Source: an uncultured Clostridium sp. (GTDB taxonomy: Bacteria; Bacillota; Clostridia; Lachnospirales; Lachnospiraceae). Taken from it: DNA of 64,000 nucleotides. Position numbers and translations under genes: made by a program. How positions within the stretch are numbered: position 1 is the stretch's first letter; each line of letters begins with the position of its first letter. The notes below the pieces were generated by a model. That model had not been told where the DNA came from. It made no database searches and worked only from the letters and a program-made list of their open reading frames with translations. Of the stretch, positions 50,597 through 59,069 are shown in pieces. The DNA lies in the NCBI GenBank assembly GCA_902496665.1, contig CABVBU010000001.1:124001-188000 (forward strand). The letters are read 5' to 3'.

Positions 50597-51681
50597 GCCT
50601 GTACCTCCTTTTTCGCTGCAGATTCAAGTTCCTTTGCCTCTTTGATGATGAGTTTCTTTTTGTAGCCGCTTAAGATCGCGGTCGCGGAGATCAGAAGGAC
50701 CATGACTGCCTGGATAATGTTTACGATCTCGAACGGGATATCAGAATTTCTGGACATGATATCCGCGCCGATCCGCAGGTAAGATAAGAACAGCGCCGCG
50801 AACGGGACATACTGGACCTTCCGTCTGGCGACGATGGCGATCAGAACGCCGTCCCAGCCGTATCCTGGAAGCGCGGAATACTGAAACCGCTGGTACATGC
50901 CGAAAAGCTCCGTAGCGCCTCCGAGGCCCGCCAGCATGCCGCCCAGGATCTGGGTCAGGATGATCACAAGACCGGAGTTGATGCCCGCGTAGTTTGCCAT
51001 ATTGAAGTTCTCGCCCACAAGGTTTGCCTTAAAGCCGAAGGGTGTCCGGTTTACGATGATCCAGATCACGAGGACTGTCACAAAGGCGATGATCGTTCCG
51101 GAGTTGATCCGTGTGCCGGTGATGATCTTGCTTAAAGCGCATCCTTCCGGGAACTTGTAGGAATAGTTGGAGTTCTGGGTCGGGTCGTAGAAGAACGAGG
51201 TGATGATCCAGAGTCCCACATACAGGCAGGTGTAATTGAGCATCAGGGAGGTCACGAGCTCGTTGGAGCCGGTTTTTACCTTCATGATGCCCGGGATAAA
51301 GCAGATAAATCCGCCTGCGACTGCCGCAGCCGCCATTGCCGCGATGAGAGCCGCCTTGCCGGAGAGACCAAGTCCCAGTGCAGCCGCGCAGGCCGCAACG
51401 GCGCCGATAAAGAATGCGCCTTCCATGGACAGATTGAAGAGTCCCGGCTTAAAGAGGATGATGACTGCCAGTCCCGTGAATATGAGCGGTGTCATGCCCT
51501 CAATAACGTTTCCGAAACGGCGGACGGAGGTCAGCGGTCCGAAAATAAAGTCCCCGAGAGCGGAGAGGGGCTGGCTGCTGATCAGGAGAATGATCGCGAA
51601 GACGATGATCAGGGAGATCAGGATCGCGATCATGGTCCGCAGCATTTCTACATAAGATGAGAGAGGTTTTTTCTGTTTCAT
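50593..51681 (-). CDS. Nucleoside ABC transporter permease 1
   Basis: A 362-residue permease of the same family (NupP/YufP-like) with about ten hydrophobic segments. The EAA-like loop reads GFKANLVGENFNMANYAGIN. ATG 51681 has AGGAGG ten bases upstream and overlaps the ATPase stop by four bases; a longer frame upstream would add 35 residues overlapping that gene. It transports nucleosides or related ligands delivered by the BMP lipoprotein. Confidence 0.9.
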   Translation of the reverse strand: MKQKKPLSSYVEMLRTMIAILISLIIVFAIILLISSQPLSALGDFIFGPLTSVRRFGNVIEGMTPLIFTGLAVIILFKPGLFNLSMEGAFFIGAVAACAAALGLGLSGKAALIAAMAAAAVAGGFICFIPGIMKVKTGSNELVTSLMLNYTCLYVGLWIITSFFYDPTQNSNYSYKFPEGCALSKIITGTRINSGTIIAFVTVLVIWIIVNRTPFGFKANLVGENFNMANYAGINSGLVIILTQILGGMLAGLGGATELFGMYQRFQYSALPGYGWDGVLIAIVARRKVQYVPFAALFLSYLRIGADIMSRNSDIPFEIVNIIQAVMVLLISATAILSGYKKKLIIKEAKELESAAKKEVQA

Positions 51682-53213
51682 GCTTCTGATACCTCCTGAT
51701 GCTTCAGTCCGAGCATGTAGTTTCCGAGCTCGAATTCGTCTACTTTTTTCGCGTCCTCGAAGTAGGCGGCAGCCTGACCGCCGCACATGACGAGAATGCT
51801 GTCGGAGAGCTCCATGATCTCGTTTAAGTCCGCGGAGATCAGGATAACGCCTTTTCCGGCATCACGCTGTTCGATGATCTTTTTCCAGATAAACTCGTTG
51901 GCACCTACATCAATGCCGCGGGTCGGCTGGTTGGCGATCAGAAGCTTCGGGTCGGAGGAGAATTCCCTGGCGACGACGACCTTCTGCATATTTCCGCCAG
52001 ACAGCATGCTGATGGGCTGATCGTCATTCTGGCAGAGGACGCCGAAGTCGCTGATAAGTTTATCTGCCCGTTCATGGATATTTTTATAATTGAGAAGTCC
52101 GTGTTTTTTTAACAGCGGGCTGTCGATGATGTCTGCGATCATGTTGCCCCAGAGGCTGATGTTTCCGGCCGCTCCGGTTTTGATACGGTCCTCGGGGATA
52201 TAGGAAATTCCGTCATCGCGGATCGCGCGGATGGATTTTCCAAGGATTTCTTTCCCGTCAAAGAGGATACTGCCTTTGACACCGGAGTAGAAACCGAAGA
52301 TCGCCTCGGCGAGTTCATTCTGTCCGTTTCCCTCAACTCCTGCGATACCTAAGATCTGGCCCTTTTTCAGTGAAAAGGAGACATGGTCCAGGAGCTTTCG
52401 TCCTTCTTTATTTTCATAGGTCAGATCAGTGACTTTTAAGAGCGTGTCACCGAATTCTGCCGGCTTTTTATTCATTTTCAGGATGACATCGCGGCCCACC
52501 ATGAAGCGGGAGATGTCTTCTTCTGTCGCGTTGGTGACCGGGATCGATCCCACTGTCCGTCCGGCACGGAGGACTGTGATATTGTCGCAGATCTGCATGA
52601 CTTCGCGGATCTTGTGGGAGATGAAGATGATTGTGTGATCATTTTTCTTTAATAAAAGAAGCTGTTCAAAGAGTTCGTCTGTCTCCTGTGGCGTCAAAAC
52701 CGCGGTCGGCTCATCTAAGATCAGGAGCTTCGCCCCGCGGAGCAGGACTTTTAAGATCTCAACCTTCTGTTTCTGGCTGACGGAGAGTTCTCCGACGACA
52801 GCCATCGGATCGATCTTTAAGTTGTACTTTTTGGCGGTTTCCTCCACCGCCCGGATCGCTTTTTCCTTGTCGATCATGATCCCGTTTTTCGGTTCCATGC
52901 CGAGGATCACGTTCTCATATACCCGCAGAGAATCCACGAGCATGAAGTGCTGATGCACCATTCCGATTCCGAGACGGATCGTGTCAGCGGCACTTTTTGG
53001 CTGGATCTTGTTTCCCTCGAAGATGATATCGCCCTCAGTGGCGTCCTCGTCGCCGAACAGGATCTTCATCAGGGTACTTTTTCCGGCGCCGTTCTCACCC
53101 ATCAGGGCATGGATCTCGCCTTCCCGGACAGAAAAGCTGACATCCCTGTTGGCCATGACACCGTTGGGGTAGATCTTTGTGATATGTTCCATTTTCAGGA
53201 TCTCTTTGCCCAT
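51678..53213 (-). CDS. Nucleoside/sugar ABC transporter ATPase with two domains
   Basis: A 511-residue protein with two ABC ATPase domains. The first has Walker A GENGAGKST, signature LSVSQKQKVEIL and Walker B LLILDEPTA. The second has a degenerate Walker A (GVEGNGQNE) and signature LSGGNMQKVVVAREF. This is the NupO/RbsA-type arrangement. ATG 53213 has GGAGG six bases upstream. It is 153 bp downstream of the binding-protein gene, with a hairpin between. Confidence 0.93.
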   Translation of the reverse strand: MGKEILKMEHITKIYPNGVMANRDVSFSVREGEIHALMGENGAGKSTLMKILFGDEDATEGDIIFEGNKIQPKSAADTIRLGIGMVHQHFMLVDSLRVYENVILGMEPKNGIMIDKEKAIRAVEETAKKYNLKIDPMAVVGELSVSQKQKVEILKVLLRGAKLLILDEPTAVLTPQETDELFEQLLLLKKNDHTIIFISHKIREVMQICDNITVLRAGRTVGSIPVTNATEEDISRFMVGRDVILKMNKKPAEFGDTLLKVTDLTYENKEGRKLLDHVSFSLKKGQILGIAGVEGNGQNELAEAIFGFYSGVKGSILFDGKEILGKSIRAIRDDGISYIPEDRIKTGAAGNISLWGNMIADIIDSPLLKKHGLLNYKNIHERADKLISDFGVLCQNDDQPISMLSGGNMQKVVVAREFSSDPKLLIANQPTRGIDVGANEFIWKKIIEQRDAGKGVILISADLNEIMELSDSILVMCGGQAAAYFEDAKKVDEFELGNYMLGLKHQEVSEA

Positions 53214-53240
53214 ACGGATCCTCCTTTCTTATAAAAGCCA

Positions 53241-53264
53241 AGGGGACTTGTTGACAAGTCCCCT
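53241..53264 (-). other. Hairpin between bmpA and the ABC ATPase gene
   Basis: An 11-bp perfect stem AGGGGACTTGT / ACAAGTCCCCT (53241-53251, 53254-53264) with a weak T run (TTGGCTTTTAT) downstream on the minus strand. Partial terminator or mRNA 3' stabiliser. Confidence 0.75.
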
Positions 53265-53366
53265 GATGTACTCGATATTCTGGGAAAATCAATGGTCTTG
53301 GAAAGATTCCCCAGATGATTTACATAAAATATCGCAGCAGGTTTCGAGTGGATCTGCCGGATAAAA

Positions 53367-54536
53367 TTACGGAGCTACAGAGTCGATGAGAGCCTGAACT
53401 TCGTTCTGGTCAGCATCGCCGAGAGCAGTCGGGATCTCGATCTTTCCGTCGAGAACTTCCTGTTTCTTCTCCTCGATCGTCTTTTTGATCTCGTCCGGAA
53501 CGTTCTTCTGGAAATACTCGTTGTCAGCAAGACCTGCACCGTTTTCCTTTAAGCCAAGGAACTCGCATTTGCCGTAAGGAACCGTTCCCTCTTCTTCCAT
53601 CTCAGCCATTCTCACGAGGGAATCGCCGACGTTCTTTAATACGGAAGACAGGATCACGTTCGCCTTGTCCTCGTCGGAGCCGGAGAACAGCATTGCCTGG
53701 TCGGAGTCAACGCCAATGATGTATTTGCCCATCTCAGCGGCAGCCTCTACGCAGCCAAGTCCGGCCTGCTCAGCAGCCGGGAAGATGATGTCAACGCCCT
53801 GGTTGTACTGGGCGATGGCTGTCTCTTTACCTTTTGCGGTATCATCCCAGGAACCGATGTAGGAAACGTATACCTTGATATCCGGGTCAACGGATTTCGC
53901 ACCTGCGATGTATCCAACAAGAAAGTCGGTGATGATCGGGTGTTCGGAACCGCCGACGAAACCGATCTTCTTGTCTTCATTTGCGTTTGGCATGTCTTTG
54001 GATTCTGTTACAAGTGCCGCGAGAACGCCGGCAAGGTAGCTGCCCTCGTTCTGTTTGTAGCTGATGGCGTAAAGATTCGGCCACTTGCCCTCTTCCATAT
54101 CAGAGTCGAACATAACGAATTTCTGATCCGGGAATTCTTCTGCAACCTGCTCGATGACCTCAGCGGAGGAAGATCCGTTGGAGATGATAACATCGTATTT
54201 TCCTTCCTCAGCGAGATCCTGGAATGTCGGCTCCCACTTTGTCTGGTCGCGGCCGATCTCGATGACTTTTACCTCGCATCCAAGGTCGGAAGCAATCTTT
54301 TCCATACCTGCGTTGGCGGAGTCGTTGAAGGACTTATCACCTAACTGTCCTGTACATACGAATACAAAGGACGGCTTCTTTGCGTCTGTCTCAGCAGCGG
54401 CAGCAGTTGTCTCAGTATCAGCTTTTGCGCTTTCAGCGGCAGCGGTTGTAGCTGCAGTATCAGTTTTTCCTCCGCACGCGGTGAGCAGCAGTCCGGCTGC
54501 TAAGAATAATGCGGTAGCTTTCATGGTCTTTTTCAT
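53367..54536 (-). CDS. bmpA: BMP-family nucleoside-binding lipoprotein
   Basis: A 389-residue lipoprotein. The signal peptide has lipobox LLTACG (Cys21), followed by an Ala/Thr/Glu linker. The BMP/PnrA domain (~57-385) has CTGQLGDKSFNDSANAGMEKI at its start and EGSYLAGVLAAL and GVDSDQAML further on; these are the ligand-binding segments of purine-nucleoside receptors such as PnrA. ATG 54536 has AGGAGGAG. First gene of the transporter operon. Confidence 0.93.
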   Translation of the reverse strand: MKKTMKATALFLAAGLLLTACGGKTDTAATTAAAESAKADTETTAAAAETDAKKPSFVFVCTGQLGDKSFNDSANAGMEKIASDLGCEVKVIEIGRDQTKWEPTFQDLAEEGKYDVIISNGSSSAEVIEQVAEEFPDQKFVMFDSDMEEGKWPNLYAISYKQNEGSYLAGVLAALVTESKDMPNANEDKKIGFVGGSEHPIITDFLVGYIAGAKSVDPDIKVYVSYIGSWDDTAKGKETAIAQYNQGVDIIFPAAEQAGLGCVEAAAEMGKYIIGVDSDQAMLFSGSDEDKANVILSSVLKNVGDSLVRMAEMEEEGTVPYGKCEFLGLKENGAGLADNEYFQKNVPDEIKKTIEEKKQEVLDGKIEIPTALGDADQNEVQALIDSVAP

Positions 54537-54613
54537 GGTCTCCTCCTGTTTTTCGGTTTGCTCTCCGGGGAATATGAGCGCCGGAGAACAGATTTGATTT
54601 TTTTAATGGGTAT

Positions 54614-54642
54614 ACTATACCAAATTTGTGCAAATTAGACAA
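54614..54642 (-). promoter_or_regulatory. Promoter of the bmpA operon
   Basis: Minus strand: TTGTCT (54642-54637), 17-bp spacer, TATAGT (54619-54614), about 80 bp before the ATG. Confidence 0.7.
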
Positions 54643-54780
54643 CGAATATAGGGAAAAAAGTGAAAAATCGTTAAGAAAATAACAATGACGGCAGTTGTGC
54701 CCCACATTAGCCAATGATATAATGAAAATGTGTGAAAAGGAACACAGACAGCATATGCAATATGGAGGACGGGATAGTAA

Positions 54781-55077
54781 GGCTATGAAAGGGAAGATTC
54801 TAACGGGAGTGGTTCTGCGTACTTAAAGAATATGATCATCGCCGGACACAATTACCGCACCCATTTTTCCGGCATCAAACACCTGAATCCAGGTGATTCC
54901 GTGGTGTTTACGGATGCGGATGGAAATGTGTTTTCCTATGAAGTGACGGAAATTGAGACGGTTGGCGGCTATGACATCGAAAAGATGGAAGGCGGTGACT
55001 GGGATCTGACGCTGTTTACCTGTACGAATAAGGGGAAAGCGCGGGCGGCGGTGAGATGTAGGGAGATCGAAGAATAG
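54781..55077 (+). pseudogene. Sortase C-terminal remnant
   Basis: The frame opens right after a stop at 54778 and encodes about 98 residues that match the last half of a class B/D-type sortase: AYLKNMIIAGHNYRTHF with the active-site His, TLFTCTN-type LTLFTCTN with the catalytic Cys, and AAVRCRE with the Arg. The first half and any signal anchor are missing; the first in-frame ATG (54832) would start inside the conserved core. No sorting substrate gene is near. Most likely a broken gene, although the three active residues remain. Confidence 0.75.
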
Positions 55078-55090
55078 AGGAGTGAGAGAA

Positions 55091-55276
55091 ATGTGTAAGG
55101 CGATGGAAGACCTGAGAAATGAGAGCTATGCGGAAGGACGTGAAGAAGGGCGTGAAAGCCAAGCTAAGGATACGGCGGTTCGAATGAGCAAAAAGGGAAT
55201 TTCGGTTGAAGAGATTGCTGAAATCGTTGGATTCAGTACAGACAAGGTTAAGAAATGGTTAGTAACAGAAGTGTAG
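55091..55276 (+). pseudogene. C-terminal fragment of an Rpn/PD-(D/E)XK nuclease-family protein
   Basis: A 61-residue ORF: MCKAMEDLRNESYAEGREEG followed by a repetitive helix and SVEEIAEIVGFSTDKVKKWL. This is the tail seen in Rpn-type (PD-(D/E)XK nuclease family transposase) proteins of gut clostridia; the nuclease domain is absent. GAGGAG is eight bases before the ATG, so a short peptide may still be made. It follows the sortase remnant directly. Confidence 0.6.
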
Positions 55277-55350
55277 AAGAGTGGTATTGATTTCCAAGAA
55301 AAACGTTTTTAATTGAAGCGCTATTAAAGGAAATGGGGTATATGTACGGA

Positions 55351-55397
55351 AACAGGGAAAGCACCTTCGGAGAAGGTAGGCTTTCCCTGTTTTTTTG
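55351..55397. terminator. Terminator, Rpn remnant / SleB-like gene
   Basis: A 12-bp stem AACAGGGAAAGC / GCTTTCCCTGTT (55351-55362, 55380-55391) followed by TTTTT. It lies between convergent units. Confidence 0.85.
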
Positions 55398-55448
55398 CTG
55401 CAATGCATCTGAAAGAAGCTGCCGATGGCAGGTCCTGCAGATAAAATA

Positions 55449-56450
55449 TTATTTTTTGTAGAAACAGTTCCCGCCAACGATTTTATAGGAAGAGTAGCTG
55501 CCTGTTGAGGCGCGTTTGGCGGATTTGAAGTAAAGATAGTCACCAATGTTGTTGGAACCTGCCAGGGCATCTTTTGTGGCCTTTATGCAGGACTTAGACG
55601 GGCCTTTTGCCAGGTATTTGTCCAATAGGCCGGAGGACGCGCCGGGGAACTGGCCGTCGGCGTAGATCACGTCGGAGATCGTTTTGCCCCACTTTTTGGA
55701 TTTTACACGGTTTACGATGCAGCTTGCCACGGCGAGCTGGTCCTCATAGCGGTCATCACCGGTCTCCATCGCGACGCAGGCTGCCATCAGGTAGATCTCG
55801 TCCTCGGTGGCAGAGATCACATAGGACGGTGCTGCGGAGGTTCCGGCTCCGGAGGTATTCAGTGCTGCGGATTCTTCTTTTGCGTCAACAGCGGCAGCAG
55901 GTACTGGGCTGATAGAGGCGTATTTACTGGAAATATAGCCGTTTGTGTCGGCGGAGAGCTGAACCTTTGTCCAGCCGTCGGATTCGCTTAAGACAGGGAA
56001 GGAATCACCTTCGACCGCCTGTTTTAAGATTGCGGAATCTGTGGACGGAGTCTCGCGGACATTCAAGGTCGTCGCGGTGATCTTCGCGGATAGAAGACCG
56101 AGTTCCTTCGCCAATGGCTCGATAGCTGTCCCAAAGAGCAGATATTTGTCACTCATCCATCCCTCAATTTTTCCGGAACGGACTTTCGTCCAGCCATCTT
56201 TCTTCTCAAGTACAGTTCCGCCCGCCCCGCGGTAGCACTTCCCGACAATCTCACCCTCGGTAGATGGCTTCGTCCGCATATTTAACGGTTCACTTGTCAC
56301 ATTTGCCACGGCAAGATTGTCATAGGCGGATGCAGCGAAAGACGGAATAGCCGGGAATGCGGTGGAAAGGAACAGGACAGATGCGGCGGCAGCCGCTTTT
56401 AAAAGAAGCTTCTTTGAAAAGTCAGGAATCAGATTCTGTAATGTCATCAT
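55449..56450 (-). CDS. SH3-domain cell-wall hydrolase, SleB/CwlJ type
   Basis: A 333-residue exported protein. The signal peptide is at ~15-38 (KAAAAASVLFLSTAFPAIPSFAA). Two bacterial SH3 domains follow (about 48-100 and 115-175; PLNMRTKPSTEGEIV and TLNVRETPSTDSAI). A Hydrolase_2 (SleB/CwlJ) domain covers ~210-333 (LMAACVAMETGDDRYEDQLAVA, with the catalytic Glu in AMETG; IVNRVKSKKWGKTISDVIY). SleB-type enzymes are lytic transglycosylases; the SH3 version is vegetative rather than spore-only. ATG 56450 has GAGG nine bases upstream and is preferred over 56465. It has a perfect consensus promoter and a WalR-like box. Confidence 0.87.
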   Translation of the reverse strand: MMTLQNLIPDFSKKLLLKAAAAASVLFLSTAFPAIPSFAASAYDNLAVANVTSEPLNMRTKPSTEGEIVGKCYRGAGGTVLEKKDGWTKVRSGKIEGWMSDKYLLFGTAIEPLAKELGLLSAKITATTLNVRETPSTDSAILKQAVEGDSFPVLSESDGWTKVQLSADTNGYISSKYASISPVPAAAVDAKEESAALNTSGAGTSAAPSYVISATEDEIYLMAACVAMETGDDRYEDQLAVASCIVNRVKSKKWGKTISDVIYADGQFPGASSGLLDKYLAKGPSKSCIKATKDALAGSNNIGDYLYFKSAKRASTGSYSSYKIVGGNCFYKK

Positions 56451-56508
56451 GCAAAATTTCCTCATATTAGTAGAATACCCCGCTGATATTGCGAGAATTG
56501 TTTCAAAT

Positions 56509-56525
56509 ATTACAAAATTATTACG
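56509..56525 (-). promoter_or_regulatory. WalR-like box of the SleB-like gene
   Basis: Minus strand CGTAAT-N5-TGTAAT, one mismatch from the WalR consensus TGTWAH-N5-TGTWAH. It starts exactly 5 bp after the -10 box, as at 62917. Confidence 0.55.
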
Positions 56526-56530
56526 AAGAA

Positions 56531-56559
56531 ATTATAGCAAAAATGGAGAAATTTGTCAA
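56531..56559 (-). promoter_or_regulatory. Promoter of the SleB-like gene
   Basis: Minus strand: TTGACA (56559-56554), 17-bp spacer, TATAAT (56536-56531). Perfect consensus. Confidence 0.9.
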
Positions 56560-56560
56560 A

Positions 56561-56875
56561 TCAGCATTCCCATTGATATTTCCTGAGGTCCACATGCATC
56601 GCATCCTTCAGCTCCACACCTTCCTGCCGCAGCAGAAATGCCTGTTCCGGCCAGCCGGGGACGAGGCGGCCGGCGTGATTTACGACGCGGTGGCAGGGGA
56701 AGTCTCCGTAGTCTGAGGCGTGGGAGAGGACCCGGGCCACGAGGCGGGAGTTTTTGTCCCTGCCGATGAGCCGGGCGATCTGACCGTAGGTAGCGACGGT
56801 TCCCTCGGGAATCTCCCCGACTACGGACAGGACCTCGTATGCGAAATCTTCAGTGAAACGGGCAGATGGTGCCAT
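56561..56875 (-). CDS. Single-domain MGMT/ATL-type DNA-binding protein
   Basis: A 104-residue protein equal to the DNA-binding domain of O6-methylguanine-DNA methyltransferase: TVATYGQIARLIGR helix-turn-helix and the active-site FPCHRVV. Alkyltransferase-like (ATL) proteins replace this Cys with Trp; here PCHR is kept, so methyl transfer is possible. The N-terminal domain of full Ogt/MGMT is missing, as in ATL/YbaZ proteins. It starts one base after the stop of the DUF4317 gene with GGAGG upstream, so the two are an operon. Confidence 0.85.
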   Translation of the reverse strand: MAPSARFTEDFAYEVLSVVGEIPEGTVATYGQIARLIGRDKNSRLVARVLSHASDYGDFPCHRVVNHAGRLVPGWPEQAFLLRQEGVELKDAMHVDLRKYQWEC

Positions 56876-56876
56876 G

Positions 56877-58022
56877 TTACTGCGCCTCCTTCTGCTCCTC
56901 CCACATCTTCACCGGCATGCCGTTGACTTCAACGTTGTCTTCAACGGCGATCACAAGGCAGCGTCGTCCGCCGATGAATTTGGTCTCCACAAGATCCAAG
57001 CGGTCCGGGTTGACTTTAATATCAACATCCGGTGTCTTCACAGCGAATTTTCCGGTTCCGGTGATGGCCGGAACGAGGATCGCGGTGTTTTCACCGGCAG
57101 CTTCCTCGTAGACTTTATCGAAGTGCTCCAGGCGCTCCGGCTCCACGCCGCTCTTTTCGAGAAGGTCTTTTACCTCCGGCTTTGTGAGCGTTAACGGAAC
57201 CTCATCCTCTTTATGTTCCTCCGCAAGCTCTGTGAGATTTTCATGGATCTGGCGGACAGTCTCATAGTCACACTCTTCGCCGAGAGTATCCGTCAGAATC
57301 TCCTGGAACGCCTCTTTCTGGGACTTGAAGGAGATCGGTGTCGGTGCGCCGAGGCAGGCGTCGATGAACTCGGAGTGAAGCTCCTCCGGGTTCTTGGAGA
57401 AATACAGGACACCGTGGATATCGCTGCTGCGGTCGTTGAAGGCCGGGAACAGGAATCCAGTCATCGGAGTCTGTACCCACCAGTCCCGGGGGCGCTCCTC
57501 AATGGCGTTGGTCGCCTCATTGTAGGAGAGACCCGGCTCGGAGAGCTTTACCGGGCAGATGCAGCAGAGGATGTGGTTGTAGACTTCCTCGGATGCGTCG
57601 AACATTTCCTCATTGTCGGACGCTTTTCCTGGCACATCGTAGGCGCTGTGGATCAGGATAATATAGTAGTTTTCGCCATACTCGTAATTTTCGATTACCT
57701 TATTATAAAAGGTATCCACGGTCTCATCGTCGGCGAGCTTCTCATCACGGAGTTTCATGAGAAGTTCATGGGCGCTGTCCGGACCTTCGTCGTGGATGGA
57801 GTACTCCAGGTTGTGGAGATTCTTTCCGATTCCGCCGGACAGGGATTTCTTGAAGATCTCATAATATTTGAAGATCTCCTCCTCGGACAGGGCAAAGAAT
57901 GCCTCCTTCAGGGTAGTCTTAATCTGTTTTTCCGCATCGACATAACATCCGCAGATGCGGGTGATGGCGTTGTTATCCTTCTTGAATTGCTTTTTAATTT
58001 CTGAAATTTCACGTTTATTCAT
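56877..58022 (-). CDS. DUF4317-family protein
   Basis: A 381-residue cytosolic protein of the DUF4317 family, common in clostridia. Start MNKREISEIKKQFKKDNNAITRICGCYV; the middle has ERPRDWWVQTPMTGFLFPAFNDRSSD. No catalytic motif, signal or membrane segment is recognisable. ATG 58022 has AAAGGA eight bases upstream. It is probably cotranscribed with the MGMT-like gene. Function unknown. Confidence 0.88.
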   Translation of the reverse strand: MNKREISEIKKQFKKDNNAITRICGCYVDAEKQIKTTLKEAFFALSEEEIFKYYEIFKKSLSGGIGKNLHNLEYSIHDEGPDSAHELLMKLRDEKLADDETVDTFYNKVIENYEYGENYYIILIHSAYDVPGKASDNEEMFDASEEVYNHILCCICPVKLSEPGLSYNEATNAIEERPRDWWVQTPMTGFLFPAFNDRSSDIHGVLYFSKNPEELHSEFIDACLGAPTPISFKSQKEAFQEILTDTLGEECDYETVRQIHENLTELAEEHKEDEVPLTLTKPEVKDLLEKSGVEPERLEHFDKVYEEAAGENTAILVPAITGTGKFAVKTPDVDIKVNPDRLDLVETKFIGGRRCLVIAVEDNVEVNGMPVKMWEEQKEAQ

Positions 58023-58214
58023 AATATGTATCCTTTTCAAACAAATACCAGCCATAAAGTATCATCCGCTTAGCTGTATAAGCAATAGAAAATGAAAGTA
58101 TGGCTGGATAGAAAATCATTAATGATCAATAGAGCTTGATTGACAGTGCTGCGTTGTTGCTGTGCTGAGCACAGGAAAATGCCAGCCAGCAAAAATAAAT
58201 AGCAGTGGAGACAT

Positions 58215-58763
58215 CTACTTATTTAGAATCTTCTCCGCATAATACATCGCCGCCACATGCACCGCCTGCACGAGCCCGCCTTCCGCCATCAGCTTTTTCG
58301 TCTCCTCGGCAGACATCACAACGATCTCCAGGTCCTCGGTGGCGTCCAGGTGCTGGCTGCTGACTTTTTTGCAGTCCCTGATCAGGTAACAGTGGGCGTA
58401 GTTGCTGATACAGGCCGCGTTCGGCGCGACCTTACAGAGAAATACGGGCTCGCTTCCGGCGTACCCGGTCTCCTCGAAGAGCTCTCTCGCGGCTCCGGCA
58501 CCCGGATCGGAATCTGTCGACTCCATGCAGCCCGCCGGAAGCTCTAAAAGGATCTGTCTCGTTCCATGGCGGTACTGGCGCACGAAAACGAAGTCCCCGT
58601 CAACGGTGACGGCGACCACAACAACAAAATCCGGCACATCATTTACATAAAACGGAGAGATCTTCGTGCCATCCGGCAGCGCACAGTCGTCGGCGTGAAG
58701 ATCGATCCAGCGGTCCTTTACGATCGTCCTGGATCCGTTGCAGATCCACGGTTTAATAGACAT
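58215..58763 (-). CDS. Nudix hydrolase, ADP-ribose pyrophosphatase-like
   Basis: A 182-residue Nudix hydrolase. The fold starts with a N-terminal strand region and LLELPAG before the Nudix box. The box reads GCMESTDSDPGAGAARELFEETGY; compared with GX5EX7REUXEEXGU it has one extra residue and Asp in place of the first Glu, while REL-EETGY is intact. The closest functional type is ADP-ribose or nucleoside diphosphate sugar hydrolase. The GGAGGA site precedes the ATG. The 164-bp repeat copy B lies upstream. Confidence 0.85.
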   Translation of the reverse strand: MSIKPWICNGSRTIVKDRWIDLHADDCALPDGTKISPFYVNDVPDFVVVVAVTVDGDFVFVRQYRHGTRQILLELPAGCMESTDSDPGAGAARELFEETGYAGSEPVFLCKVAPNAACISNYAHCYLIRDCKKVSSQHLDATEDLEIVVMSAEETKKLMAEGGLVQAVHVAAMYYAEKILNK

Positions 58764-58829
58764 AACCTTTTCCTCCTAAATCAGGACAAATATAACCTAA
58801 AATCCAGTCTGCGCAAGAGGACAGACCAA

Positions 58830-58993
58830 TTTAACCGAATCAAGTAAGTCCCCTGCTTCAATTGCGAAAAGCAATAAGCAGTGGGTGGGGACTTGCTTGT
58901 ATCAGGAGGAGTGCAAGCTCCTTCTGATAAACTGCGGAGCAGTTATTCGGTTATGAGCAAGTAGCGAAGCGGATTGCGAATATCCGCTTGACT
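58830..58993 (+). repeat. 164-bp structured repeat, copy B
   Basis: Identical to copy A at 47921-48084 over all 164 bp and in the same orientation. Flanks differ completely on both sides. Outer stem 58833-58840 / 58945-58952 with the same three internal hairpins. It lies in the 306-bp gap upstream of the Nudix gene; the rest of the gap shows nothing clear. Confidence 0.95.
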
Positions 58994-59069
58994 GAATTGC
59001 CGAACCGACAAAATACCCAGGCGGACAAAAGATGACGGAGAGCAGAGTGCCATACTGCGATCAGTCTCA

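Noticed and set aside
56057..56368. A long upstream extension of the threonine-aldolase frame as a fused membrane domain (mirror issue at 6057-6368)
   Set aside because: The extension at 6057-6368 is low-complexity, overlaps the promoter and the cwlD start, and the ATG at 6056 fits the family start.
47921..58993. The 164-bp repeat as an insertion sequence
   Set aside because: No transposase frame, no terminal inverted repeats of IS type beyond the outer stem, and no visible target duplication (flanks differ at both ends).
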